DNA of 34,847 nucleotides from Apostichopus parvimensis (Eukaryota > Echinodermata > Holothuroidea > Aspidochirotida > Stichopodidae), in the NCBI GenBank assembly GCA_000934455.1, contig JXUT01141050.1, positions 1-34,847 on the forward strand. Reading direction: 5' to 3'. The notes beneath the pieces are model-generated. The model was given only the letters and a program-made list of their open reading frames with translations. It was not told the origin of the DNA and made no database searches. Shown here in pieces: positions 11,490-23,900 of this stretch (position 1 is its first letter; the number at the start of each line of letters is the position of its first letter). Made by a program: the position numbers and the translations under genes.

Positions 11490-11787
11490 GAGCTTTGTGG
11501 TCAAGTAGTTAAGGCAGTGGACTTGTGATCTAAGCTTTGCAGGTTCGAGTCCTGGCCAGATCATTAGGTTGTGTTCTTGGGCAAGGGCACTTTATCTCCA
11601 TTGCCTCTCTTCACCCAGGTGTATAAATGGGGACCTGTGAGATAAAACTGTCAGCTGGGCGCTGTTTAGCTGCTGCCATGTGGAAGGATTGTCTCTATGT
11701 TTGACAGGTAATCATCGTTGACCATCGTTGTGGATATGTCTGTGCTTTAGAAATCCTCAATATTATTATGATTATTATTATTATTAC
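11490..11787 (+). mobile_element. tRNA-derived SINE, family 1
   Basis: The head has pol III promoter boxes: an A-box-like TGGTCAAGTAGTTAAGG (from about 11499) and a B box GGTTCGAGTCC (11542-11552). A body follows with CTTGGGCAAGGGCACTTTAT and CACCCAGGTGTATAAATGG, words I recognise from SINEs widespread in marine invertebrates. The 3' end is an (ATT)n tail (about 11759-11787). No clear target duplication was found. The tRNA-like head continues into the SINE body and is not a functional tRNA gene. Confidence 0.8.
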
Positions 11788-11848
11788 TGATCCCTTGATA
11801 TCACCTATCATCACAGTAATGTTGTAAAAGTTCTCTCCTTTTCTTTCC

Positions 11849-11850
11849 AG
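11849..11850 (+). promoter_or_regulatory. Probable 3' splice site before the reductase start codon
   Basis: A long pyrimidine tract (CTCTCCTTTTCTTTCCAG) ends at 11850, 64 nt before the ATG. This suggests that the first coding exon starts at 11851 and that at least one non-coding 5' exon lies upstream. The 5' UTR has an in-frame TAG at 11900-11902. Confidence 0.55.
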
Positions 11851-11914
11851 ATTTATTTACTTGAGATCTTTCCCTGTTGGATACCACCAGGTCAGCAGAT
11901 AGCCACCGTTGAGG

Positions 11915-11992
11915 ATGGCTGCAGATAAAAATACTTACTCATTCCTGTCTGATCACACCAGGATACCAAACATTGGCCTAGGAACATGGAAG
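11915..11992 (+). CDS. AKR1: Reductase coding exon 1 (residues 1-26)
   Basis: Encodes the N-terminal beta hairpin ending [10 protein letters not shown], the usual AKR opening. Phase-0 donor AAG|GTAATG. Confidence 0.93.
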
Positions 11993-14900
11993 GTAATGTT
12001 TAATTTATACTGCTAAGACATTAACATTGTCATCGTCGTCATAGTATCATACTGTATCAAGTTTGTAGGGAATGATAACTAACGATGATCATTTATCGTC
12101 TGGAGATCTTAAATTGTTACATCGGTTGTTAGATAGATCTGTATTGCATCTTTTGTCTGTCTTCTGATTTAAAGATGGGAAGAAGAGGGATTTTGCAACA
12201 AACTTACAGTATATTTTTGTTGACGTATCCCTGGCCTAATGTGTGCCATTCACTCAGGTATGGTGGCAGTAGTGGGATTCTACATTGCTGTGGGCAGATT
12301 CAGCTGAAATGTCTTGATATACTTTTTTAATCCTAGTTGCTCTATACTTTACACATGCGTGGATTGTTCATAGAAGTTGATTTGAATTTCCTTAAACGTG
12401 AAGATTGCTTTGGGTGATTATGTTTATTGATTCGTGAGCTCCATCACATAGAAGAATTCTGGTATACAAGTACCAATTTAACCGCTCTCTATCATTATGA
12501 CCTTTCTTGCATTGACTAAACGCTATCAAAGATTTAGTAATCTCGTTATTAATACTGCAAGCATACTATAATTACATGGTGGCATAAGTGGGATTTTATA
12601 GAATACAAGGTTCCAATTTAGATCACACTGGAACATATTTGGATTTATAATTGTTTAAGTAGGTGTTTGCCTATAGTGCATTGTTTAAGGTCAGATCACA
12701 TGACATTGTATGTTGCAATTCCTACACAGTTTACTTTGCCCAAATGAAAGCCTGCTAAGTGGATACATCATCCTCCCATCCAAGATTAGTTTGTTTTTCC
12801 AATGATAACAAACCTGCTATAAATGTAGCCCTGACTACGTCCTTCAGTCTTCGTATAATTAATCTTTTTTGCTTCCATTTTGTTTTTTATTGAATATTCA
12901 TATCAGTCTGCTAAAGGTGATGTGAAGAATGCTGTGATTGCTGCGATAGACGCCGGTTACCGGCATCTAGACTGTGCATTCATTTACCAAAATGAAGAAG
13001 AGATCGGCGAGGCTCTGAAGGAGAAGATTCAGGATGGAACGATAGAGAGAGATGACATTTACATTACGACCAAGGTCAGTTGATGGATTGGTGGACAGGC
13101 AGCAATTTGTAACTTTGGTTTATTCTGCCAGAATATCAGAACATAATCCAAACAATTGCTTAAATTTACATTGACTAGGGTGGTGGTGGTGATGTTTACA
13201 TTACCACCATGGTCAGTTGATGGATTGGTGGACAGGCAGCTATTTGTAACTTTGGTATATAATAAAACCTGCCAGAATATCAAAACATAATCCAAACAAT
13301 TGCTTTTAAAATTTACATTGACTGGGCAGGTGGTGTTGGTGATGTTTACATTACTACCATGGTGGTTCGATGAATGGTTGTTTTAGTCCTGAGTTACTGT
13401 ATTTGTAACTTTGGTATATATAATAAAACCTGCCAGAAAATGAGAACATAATCCAAATAATTGCTTTAATTTACATTGACTGGGCAGGTGGTGGTGGTGA
13501 TGTTTACATCACCTGTACATTACCACCATGGTGGGTTGATGAATGGTAGACTAGGACCTGAGTTAATTGTAACTTTGGTAACCTTACCAGTCAGGTGAAA
13601 ACATATCTGAGTTTTTGAGTTGCTAAAATGCCATATAATAATTGGAAACTGAGTGTTTAACATCTATTGTTTATATAACATTAACTATTAACTACTTTAC
13701 AGTTATTTGTTGCAATTGCAAGGCTGAAACAACTTTTCTAAATTTGTTCAAATTGCCAGCTGAAACTAGGAATCCATCTAATATGAGTATGCTTAACTAG
13801 CATAGACATAGGCAGCATTTACATTATAACTACCAATGTAGAGCTCTGTTTTAGTAAAATTGTCTAGAAATTATCAGTGGAATGTAAACTTTGATCAACG
13901 TCAGTTCCATGAACTTGCCAGGTCGTGACTAAAGCACATTTCTGTTATTGCCTTTGGTCATTTTCATATTCCTTTTGGTAAGATACCATTCCAGTGCAGT
14001 CACATGTTCATGTACAGGGTAGTGATCTAAGGTTGTTATAATCAAACAGCACAGACCTCAGTATTTTGTATCAAATTTGTGCACCTGTACTTATTGCAGT
14101 CAAGGCTTGCTTAAATATTTCACTGTATATTGTATAACACAGTGAACGTGTGTTAGTATTAGCGTAGTACACAGATCAACCGACGTCCTATAAATATTAC
14201 CAGTGCCTTAATTTATCAACATGTCCATCTTACTATCCCCTCTATTAATGAGCGATTCCTGTTTTCATTATTCAGCTAATCTAAGTTTATTGCATCAGAC
14301 ACTTTACAGATTGATGGGTAAAAACCTGGCTTATATTTGAGTTCCTCTTGTGATGTCAACTGTTATCAATTTTAATTTCCTTCAAGATGATGCGCAGATG
14401 ATGATAACCTGCGTTACTATTGTGGTATTCGAAAGTCTTATTTCTGAACTCTCACGCAGTCAGGATCATAATTAGGGTCAGATCCTGTAAGGCATCAACA
14501 GCTACATTACTAATGCATTAGTGTCTAATGTGTGGTCATTTATTTATTAGTGTTGACCGCTACATTACCAATGCATTAGTGCCTACAGTTTGGTTGTGTA
14601 TTTACCAGTGCTGACTGCTACATTACCAATGCATTAGTGCCTTAGAAAGTTTGATCATTTATTTACCAGTGCTGACCGCTACATCACCAATGCATTAGTG
14701 CCTAAAGTTTGATCAATTATTTAGCAGTGCTGACCTGCCAACCTGTCTTTTAAGGGGAACTGAAGGTAGAAGTTTAGTCTTCAGATATTATAGTTTAAGA
14801 AATAGTAGAATTTGAGTGCCACTTATGTTTCCATGCCAGTATTAAGATATTATTCAACATTGAAATTTAGTCTAAAAAATTGATAACTGCAGTAGGCTGA

Positions 14901-17900
14901 AACATTTGGCCGATTACTGCACTGTATCCATGATGTAACTCAGCTGTGAATTACCATTACTCAAAATGCATTAATGTAGCTTGGACTATGGAAGCTCGCT
15001 ATAAGCTCCGAAATCTGTTAGTAGAATAATCTGGAAGAATCCTGCAACGAATCAAAGATTTACAGCCACCCACTGTTGTGTTGCATGCCATAGCTTACAG
15101 TTGGCCACCTTAGACTTAAATACATTAATTACATTAAATTACATTAATTAGTGTACCAGTTTTACCAAGGTAGGGACTAATGAGAGGTTAATATAATCTT
15201 AGGTACTGTCACTGATAATTTGTTGCTTTTTTCTTGTATCAATGATCAGTTTATAATATTTTACTTTTTATTTATTTGATATGCACAATATCAACATAAA
15301 CGTAATCACAGGCACTATGTATAACACAAACAATAATGTATGCATATTTTATGCACTATTAGTTCAGGTATGGTGGTGCCTGGAATGCAATTATATTGGA
15401 GGACACATCTACCTGTACGACCCAAGGAGAGCTATATGAATACATATTAGGCCTCCAGCAATGAACCATGTTTGAAAGCTCTGTGGGGAATCCCCTCTAT
15501 GTTACAGATTCCATGACGTCAGTAGGCCTTATTATTCCTATACCTAAAATTGTGCATACCTGTATATAGTACACACCAAAAAACAGTATACAATAGCTGG
15601 TTAGTTTGCACAGTGTGAAATAGCATTTGTATTGAATAAATGCCTACCAGGTAAACAGAAGCCAAACAGAAAACGTTTACAAACTAGGGTCTTTAGAATT
15701 TGCAGTAGCTATGCGACCCCATCAAATTTTCAAGGCCAACGGCCAACTTTTGCTTAAAAAACTGTCCTTAAAGGGTGTGAAGACTCGCGCAAAAAGAAAC
15801 ATCTAATGGCGGTAATCTGACCAAGTTTCGAATGAGGTGTAACAGAAATGGTAGACACCACCATCGATCCCAGAAAATACACACACAGCTTGCTACCGTC
15901 GGTAATTAGACACTAGTGTACAGTCAGTACATATACAGCTGCGGTCAGTACCCACAGCACAGTGTACAAACGATACAGCGATGGACATCTCAGGTCCAGC
16001 TAAAGATAACAAGATTAACATGTTTCATAACTGTCTGCATTTTGTAGCGACAAGAGAACTACTTCACTTGCAAGCAACGGAAAGTTAACTTTTTAAAGAT
16101 GGCGGCACGCTGTTTTGGGCGAGTCTTCAATGCCTTTAAGTGCTGGACATTCATGTACGTGTCTGACCAGAGGTCATGCCAGATGGGGGGTATCTACAGC
16201 AGTGCATTACCCTATTGTCTGGCCACGCTAGTGTCAATTCTTAAATTATGGTTGCCATGGGTAATAAACAGGTGCAATTATAAATTGCTATTCGATATGG
16301 ATTAAATATTTATGCAGAGAGCATTGCCTGGTCATGTACAGTGTTCCAAGACCAGAACAAATAGTTACCATGTTTAGTTCTACAGTACCCCTTCAATGTT
16401 CTACAGTACCCCTTCAATGTTCTAGCATACCCCTTCAATGTTCTAGCATACCATTCAATGTTCTACAGTACCCCTTCAATGTTCTAACGAACCCTTCAAT
16501 GTTCTACAGTACCCTTTCAATGTTCTACAGTACCTCTTCAATTTCTACAGTACCCCTTCAATGTCTTTTGTACGATTCTGAGGATATTTTATAAAATAGT
16601 CTTTAACAAAAAATTACAAAGCCAAAAAAAAAAATTTTTCAGATGGAGAAGATTTCTTCATTGTAACAGTAAAAGAATGTTGCAAAGTGGCTTCCATTGT
16701 ATGTAGCCCAGCATGCATGTGGAGACTGTTCTTCTTGCATGAAACAGTAAGGTTTGCATGATAAGCAAAGATAAGATAAAACCAGTTCAATGTACATTGT
16801 TGCCAGCTGGGATTGAATACAAGTAGGCAAGGAAAATGTTTAAGGCCTAACATTTTGGTTTTCCGAAAGCAAATTTGGTTGTCTTAAACAATTACAATGA
16901 CCAATATGTACACTGTAGTCAGGAGAGATGTGTAGGTTGGTGAATATAGAACGTCAACTTTTTTGGAGGGAAGGGGAGGGGGGGTGGGGTGGATGATACA
17001 AATATATCATTTGACATATGTTGGGGAATTTAGTTACAATGCAATCAGAACGTGATATAAAAATTTGATTTGCTTTGGCATCCTCCACAATCCATTTTTT
17101 GGTTGTCCAAACTGAAATTTGGGTCGCCTCTGACAACAGGAGGTTAGTAACCATGCTAAATTTGCCTTGGTAGGTGGTACCCTTGGCTACAGTGAATATC
17201 ATCTGAACAATACTGTGACCATAACCCTTGCTGCTAAGTATGAAGTTACAGTAAATGCGTGCAGGTACTGCTATGTCGCATTATCCTTCCAGTTTCTTTT
17301 GTAAAATATCTTCGTTTTATATATTTCAGAACAAATTCATGACTCTTAGCCACTTTTAGTACAAGACATTCAACCAACCAGCAATTGTAGTGCAAATAAG
17401 TTACCAATATCAGAATGATTTGCTGTACATTAGTTTTCTAATTTATCAAAAGAAACTTCAGATGCAATCAAAGTTGCAATAATTTTTCTACCCAGTTTGA
17501 TTGGAGCATTCATATTTAAGTGAATTAGATTGGTTAGAATTGAGAAGTGTTATTCAACATACAGTGTATATTCTCATTGCAGTCAAGAAACAGTTCAAAA
17601 TGGAAAATGTACTTGATGGGGTCTTTAGTCTAGAAATATTATAACATCGTCACTGACAAAATGAACCCATTCAAGTCTTTAGATATAAAGCGAAACAGAA
17701 CCGGATCTACCACACATACTGAGGTTGATGGAATGTTAAGAATAATAGCCGACCATTGTCTGGTATTTTCTCTTTAATATCTGGTTTCACTTTGTGGAAA
17801 TATTTTGTGCAGCGTTATTCTGTATTGTTTAACTTTAGATATTGTACAGCCATCAGGTTGAAACTTATGTTTTGCTTTTGTTTCATCAGACTTTGATCAG

Positions 17901-20900
17901 AAGGTAGGACAAAATCAAACAATTAAATAGTATATTCTGTATTTCTGTTTGCTTGAGGTGCAAAGGTGTTGAAACTTTATGAAAGGCTTTAGATTACAAT
18001 AGTATAGTGTTTAGATTACAACAGTAGAGTGTGCCTAGTAATTGTAGGCGTATCATTGCAGTATTTCAAAACCTAGTCATATTTAGCCAAGGACTGCACT
18101 AGTTACCCACATGTACACTACTGGTGCTAAAAATGTATGGAAGCTAGTTTGGACTTTGGTTGTCTAGCTGCTGCAAGCTTGATAAATGAATGTGTAGTAA
18201 GGTCCCTTGTGGAGGTGGACTTCCATATAGCATTAATACCTGAAGAGTCGTACGTACATTATAGAAAGAATCGTCCAGTTAAAATGCTGCATCATATGTA
18301 CAGGTCTGGTCCAGGGGCGGACTGTGGGATAACCTGCTACTAGCTTGGGAACTTTGAAGCAAGAGATATTGATGCTTTAGACACATGAAATTGATATTGC
18401 CGCTACAAACCAGCTGCCCGTAATGTGGTTGAATTATCTGCCCCTGACATGGTTCTCAAAACTTGTATGATTAATTTAGTTAGCAAGTACATATATATGT
18501 ATGTATGTTAGATCCTCCTGCAAGCAGGAACTCGCGAAGAAGCCATCATTAAAGCTGCAAGCTGACCGAAGTCAGTCTCTTACATTCATATTTAACGTCC
18601 ATGATTATGAATTGTTAATTGTCAACAACTCGGTATAAACTGGACGACATTAATCTTGGAGTGACTCAAACTCAGGAACTTATGATTGAAAGGCACTTGC
18701 GTTCATCTTTGAGCTACAGTAATACTCCAGTGTTTAATTAACTAATTATGAATGGGAAGACGTAAGAGGGACCTGGATACCCCAAAGCTCTTAAACTATA
18801 TACCATGTAACAGACAGCTGGAATAACTCTGCTTCTGTGCTTACCTGTCTCCCCAACCTCAACCTTCAGGCACAATGCATAGAATGAGAGGGCTAGTGTT
18901 AACTGATTTAACAGATTTTTATTATCTCTGCCATGATTCACCCCATGAACAGTTGGCAAAGGATACTAATTTATTCAAATACTCTTAATTAACTCAAAAC
19001 TAACACATATGCCATTAATGTCATAGCTTAATTGATGGCCCACTTCTCTTGATCAAGTACTTGTAGGTGGAGGTGAAATTTGCAATTAACTTTTTAAGTG
19101 GACTGGAGCTATTAACATTTATAACTTACTCATAATTCTGTTCATCTGAGACACACAAATTAATGCATGATTTCTGAATTGATTATATACTTTATTGAAA
19201 TATACACCAACCCACAGAACTACCAAATAGGAGAATAATGTACTTATTCATGTATATTTGGATGATCATATGAAATACTAGAGACAATCTCTTTACAGTT
19301 TAAGACCTGGAAGTTTCTATCTGTCTCAGTACAAATAGACACTGTAGGCTTTGCCATATTTTTCCTTTGGGTTTTTGCCTCAGGTGTATTTAGTCTGCGT
19401 GTTAGTCTGTGTGTTATCTGTGATTAATACAACTATTTTACGACTCTGATATAGTTAATTAATATTTAAAAAGTAACTTATAAACATAAACATCTGGAAC
19501 ATTGATGAGCAATTAATAAGGTGAAGGAGCTCTATTAATTTTAGTGATAACAGTTTTATGACATCCAACAGTTTTTGCTTTTCATTTCTCCATTTTTATC
19601 AATCATTGAATCAGAAACTACAAGATATTAGTTTATATTTTGCAACCTTTTGTGTAACATATGTAACTGATCAATGGTAAGCATTTTCCTATGTCCTTCA
19701 TACACACTGATTTGTACCAGCAAAATATATCACAAGCTCTCGGTGCACAAAGGTGTGAATATTGTTAAATTATTGAACCACACAAACATGTGTTTTATGG
19801 TCGCTTTCAAGCAGTGTGTATTTTTACGAATAGACAGTCTGCATCCTTTGTAGAGAATAGTAAGCAGATTTATGTCAACAGATTTTGCCTTTATATTTTT
19901 ATAGCCTCCAGAAAACTTTGACTAAACTCCCACAATGAATGCAGTGGATAAGGTTGACTAGAAAGGTTTTGTTCCAAATAACAAAGTCATTGAAAATATT
20001 GCATCAAACTTTATTGCAGATGTCATTGCTACATGTAGAGGCGCCTGAATGATCAAATTATAGCAGATATGCTAGAAAGTCTGATAATGGTCGCCCATGC
20101 TATAACGTCAAGAAGCATTTTCTTGTCCGTCTAAAGAAATTATCCACACTGAAATATTTAATTATTTTACTTTTATTTTAATAATCCTCAATGGCTGGTA
20201 CTCATTTAGAGGATAAGAGCCTCTAGGATAGTAAAAGTTTAAAGATGGGCACCGAGGGTAACTGGGTGAGAAGGGAGCAAAGAGGTCAAAGAGACCTGTA
20301 GCAGAAGCAGATGTGTGGAACCCAGAACAGACACTGCCATGTCTGTCTAGTTTAAAGATGAGGCAAGGAGGGGAAATGGGCAAGGAGGGTAACTGGGTGA
20401 GAAGGGAGCAAAGAGGTCAAAGAGACCTGTAGCAGAAGCAGATGTGTGGAACCCAGAACAGACACTACCACGTCTATCTAGTTAAAAGATGAGGCAAGGA
20501 GGGGAAATGGGTGGGAAATGGGGGGGGGGTTGGGGGAAGGGATGGAAGGGACCTGTAGCAGAAGCAGATGTCTGGAACCCATAACAGACACAACCATGTC
20601 AGTGTAGTTTAAAGATGAGGCAAGGATGGGAAATGGGTGGAGGAGGTGAAAGGTATGGAAAGGAACCTGTAACAGAGGCAGATGTGTGGAACCCAGAACA
20701 AACACTTGCAAACGGTCATTGTAGTTAGAAGATGAGGCAAGGAGGGGAAATGGGTGGGAAGGGGGAGGGGGGAAGAGGTGAAAGGGATGGAAAGGAACCT
20801 GTATTAAACAGAGGCAGATGTGTGGAACCCAGAACCAAACGGTCAGTGTAGTTACAGTAGAAGATGGGGCAAGGAGGGGGTATCGGTGGGGAAGGGAGAA

Positions 20901-23900
20901 AATGGGTGAAAGGAACCTGTAGCAGAAGCAGATGTGTGGAACTCAGAACAAAGACAACCACATCAGTCTACAAATAAGTATAAACTTAGTATGAAGCTGC
21001 TTACCGTCATTCAAAGGGCAAACAGCTCCTCTGATACAGGGTTAAGAGGCAAAGAGGGGAAATTGGAAGGATGGAGGGGAGGGGGGGGGGTGGTTGGAGG
21101 GAGGAAGAGCTAAGGAGGGTTAGAGAGATATTGATAGGAAGGGAGAAGGAGGAGAAGATAAGGGAAGAACGAGAGAGAAAAGTGACGAGAGGGTAACGTA
21201 CTGAATGCAAACCTAGAGGCTGTTTAAAAAATTGTGAGAAATAATCACCACCAGTGTTGTAGCCACGCCGGTCGGCGCCGGTCGGGCGTAACCACCACTA
21301 GTGCTTGCCGACCGGCACTCAGAGTAAATCAGCATCCTACCGACCGGCACTCAAGCTTACTACCGACCGTCACAAAAATCAGTGAATCTTGTATTAAATG
21401 AAATCAAAATACACTGAAAATTACCTCGAAATAATTTGTTCACAAATTTACCCAAAATAGGCCTATTATTATTCTGAATCAGAATTTAGAATACTGTATT
21501 CCGATTCTCTAGCCTGAACAAAACCAAATAAAACCCTGGGTAACCTAGTAATACTACGAAACTATGATCATCAACGCAACGAGCGAGCCGTAACTCACAA
21601 GCGCAGACACGGTAATCATAACAGCTGCATGCAGTACACGTGTGAGTGATACGTACGAGAGCAGTGGCGGAGCGTCCATACAGTCAGGGGCGGATGCCCC
21701 CCCCCCCTGACGGACTCAAATGGACTGCTGGCGCCCTTTTAACCTCTTTACCACTTTTTACTTATTCGCGATTATTGCCTTTTTTATTGCGCTCTCATCT
21801 ACCTATTGACATTTGTCACATTTTGTTGGTATAATTTGGCGATTACACCTATTTATTCTTCGTTTATCTGCAAATTAGCCAGGCCCGGAAAGGGTCATTT
21901 CCGGCGATCTAGGGAGTATCTTTATTCAAAAAAATTCTGTACGCTACGCGCCAACCTGTGGTGGCGCTCCGCTTAGATAGTGTCGAAAGATGATCATACC
22001 CCTAGCTCCGCCACTGTACGAGAGAGCAATCACACACATATTTACTGTGACAACAACGTCAATACATTTCGCTCGTACATTCGGAAATTTGTATCGCAAT
22101 TGTCGGAAAGTTTAGGTTTCTGTGTAGCGTTTTTGGGCGGGTTTCAAAATATTTATCGCAATATGTATAAAATAGGGGTAGAATAGAGCCACCTAAAGGC
22201 ATTGAAATCAACTAAAACCCTGTATCTTCAGGGGCTTCGCCCCTTGAAGCCCACCAAGGGCCCCTGGACCTCACGCAGAGGAGGGCTCGCTATGCTCGCG
22301 GGCTGGCTTCACTCGCCACCGTCAGACAAATTAGCCGCCACTCTCTTCAAATTAGCCGGCACTCACTTTCTCCTGGCTACAACACTGATCACCACAATAG
22401 ATCGAAAACAATTATATATTGACAATATGCGATATATATTGGAAATTAGTTCAATATTTTATTACTGTAGGTCAGGGAAAATTCATCCAGGTATATATAA
22501 TTACCAAATGGAACTGCACACAGTAGACTTATTGTCTGTTTTTTGGTTTTGTTTCTGACAACAGCTTTGGGGAACATATCAGAGTCCCTCACGTGTTGAA
22601 CAAGGTATCAAGATGAGTCTAACTCCCTTACAACTGGACTACGTTGACCTATATCTGATGCACTCACCATGTGGCAGGAAGGTGAGCTAAACGTCAAAGT
22701 CAAGAATATTTATAGACCATTCTAATTTAGAAATGATGTTTTCTAAGTGTTGCATTTAATAGATGATAAAATGTATAATATATAGATATGTACACACAAT
22801 GTATAAACTCTACAGTGTGCCATAAACTGGTCACCCTTGAATATGTTCTAATAAACCAAGCTCATTATCACTTCATAGAATATAAATCCAACAGAAAGGT
22901 TCTTTGTTGTAGGCATATGTAACCTATCTTTAACAGGGATGCATTGAATGTCTTACCAGTACAAACTGTAAACCATTGGATCTGGAAGGAAAAGGCATAG
23001 GGAATAATTAATCTTTTAATATAAACGTTTAGTAAAATAAAATTAGTATCCAGCATTCACCTACAGGTTTGGTTTGCATGTGATTTTTTTCTTTCGTGGA
23101 ATGGTTAGTTAATTTTTAAACTTTTCCTTCTGTTTAGTTGATGTGTTAAGTAGAATACAGTAAATCAAAACTGGACAAGTCTGTTTTCTAGAATGTATGA
23201 ATTGTAAATTTGGGTAAAGATAATTGTTTTGTCAGTGATTACTATGTTGAAAATAAATTAACCTATATCCACCGCGTGTACTGCTTTTTATGGACAAAAT
23301 CCTATTTCAGTTTGTCTTTTGTCAGTATTGATGTTCTCACTCTTATGTTTAATTTTATCTTAAAATAAAAATAAATATAAAATAAAACTGTTAGCAAACT
23401 GATCATCCACTAGAGAGACTGTGTAGGAGAATGTGTAAATATAAGTTGGCCTGACGTTTCGATCCTAGCAGGATCTTCTTCAAAGGCTAAATGACAAGTA
23501 ACAGTAACAGAAGGGACAAAATACGCACAGAATACAGACAGGTTAATGAGCATGGTGAACACAGCCGGATGAGTAAATGATAAAAATAAAATGAAAAAAA
23601 TGAAATGAAAAATGAAATGAAAAACTATCTTAGATAAATCTTACTTTGTTTTGATTGATTAAAATCACATTGAAATAAAGAAAAAGGAATCGTTTTTAGT
23701 AAACACAAGAAATATAAAAAGAGAATTTGTCATATGTCTGTTGAGCTGACCAAAACCTAAGCTATGAAGTACTTCTATATATTGAATAGTTCTTTGAACA
23801 CAAAGTTTTTTGTTTAATAAACTCTTTCCTGTTACAGTTCATCGATGACAAGACCTTCTTCCCAAAGGATGAGAATGACAAGAATGCTTATGATGATGTC

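Larger units (their letters stand above)
13075..22564 (+). other. Reductase intron 2 (9,490 bp), repeat-rich
   Basis: GT-AG, phase 0. It holds the repeats and elements listed separately. The stretches 13586-14500, 14739-15700, 16564-18490, 18720-20236 and 22396-22564 show no gene. Minor items are a three-fold TACATTAATT-type repeat at 15121-15151, a 22-bp tandem duplication at 17988-18031, and a G-run cluster at 16965-16992. Stretch 15700-16330 has more CpG than its neighbours and may be an old dispersed repeat. Confidence 0.85.

Noticed and set aside
11490..11562. A functional tRNA gene
   Set aside because: The promoter boxes are present, but the head runs straight into a SINE body and tail and the cloverleaf is poor.
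13051..14738. CRISPR-like arrays
   Set aside because: Units are long, spacers are not unique, and the genome is clearly eukaryotic; these are minisatellites.
16334..16594. A protein with repeated STVPLQC units
   Set aside because: It is the translation of the 21-bp minisatellite.
20162..21210. Proline/serine-rich proteins on the minus strand
   Set aside because: They mirror the purine-rich satellite and polypurine tract; there is no start context or domain.
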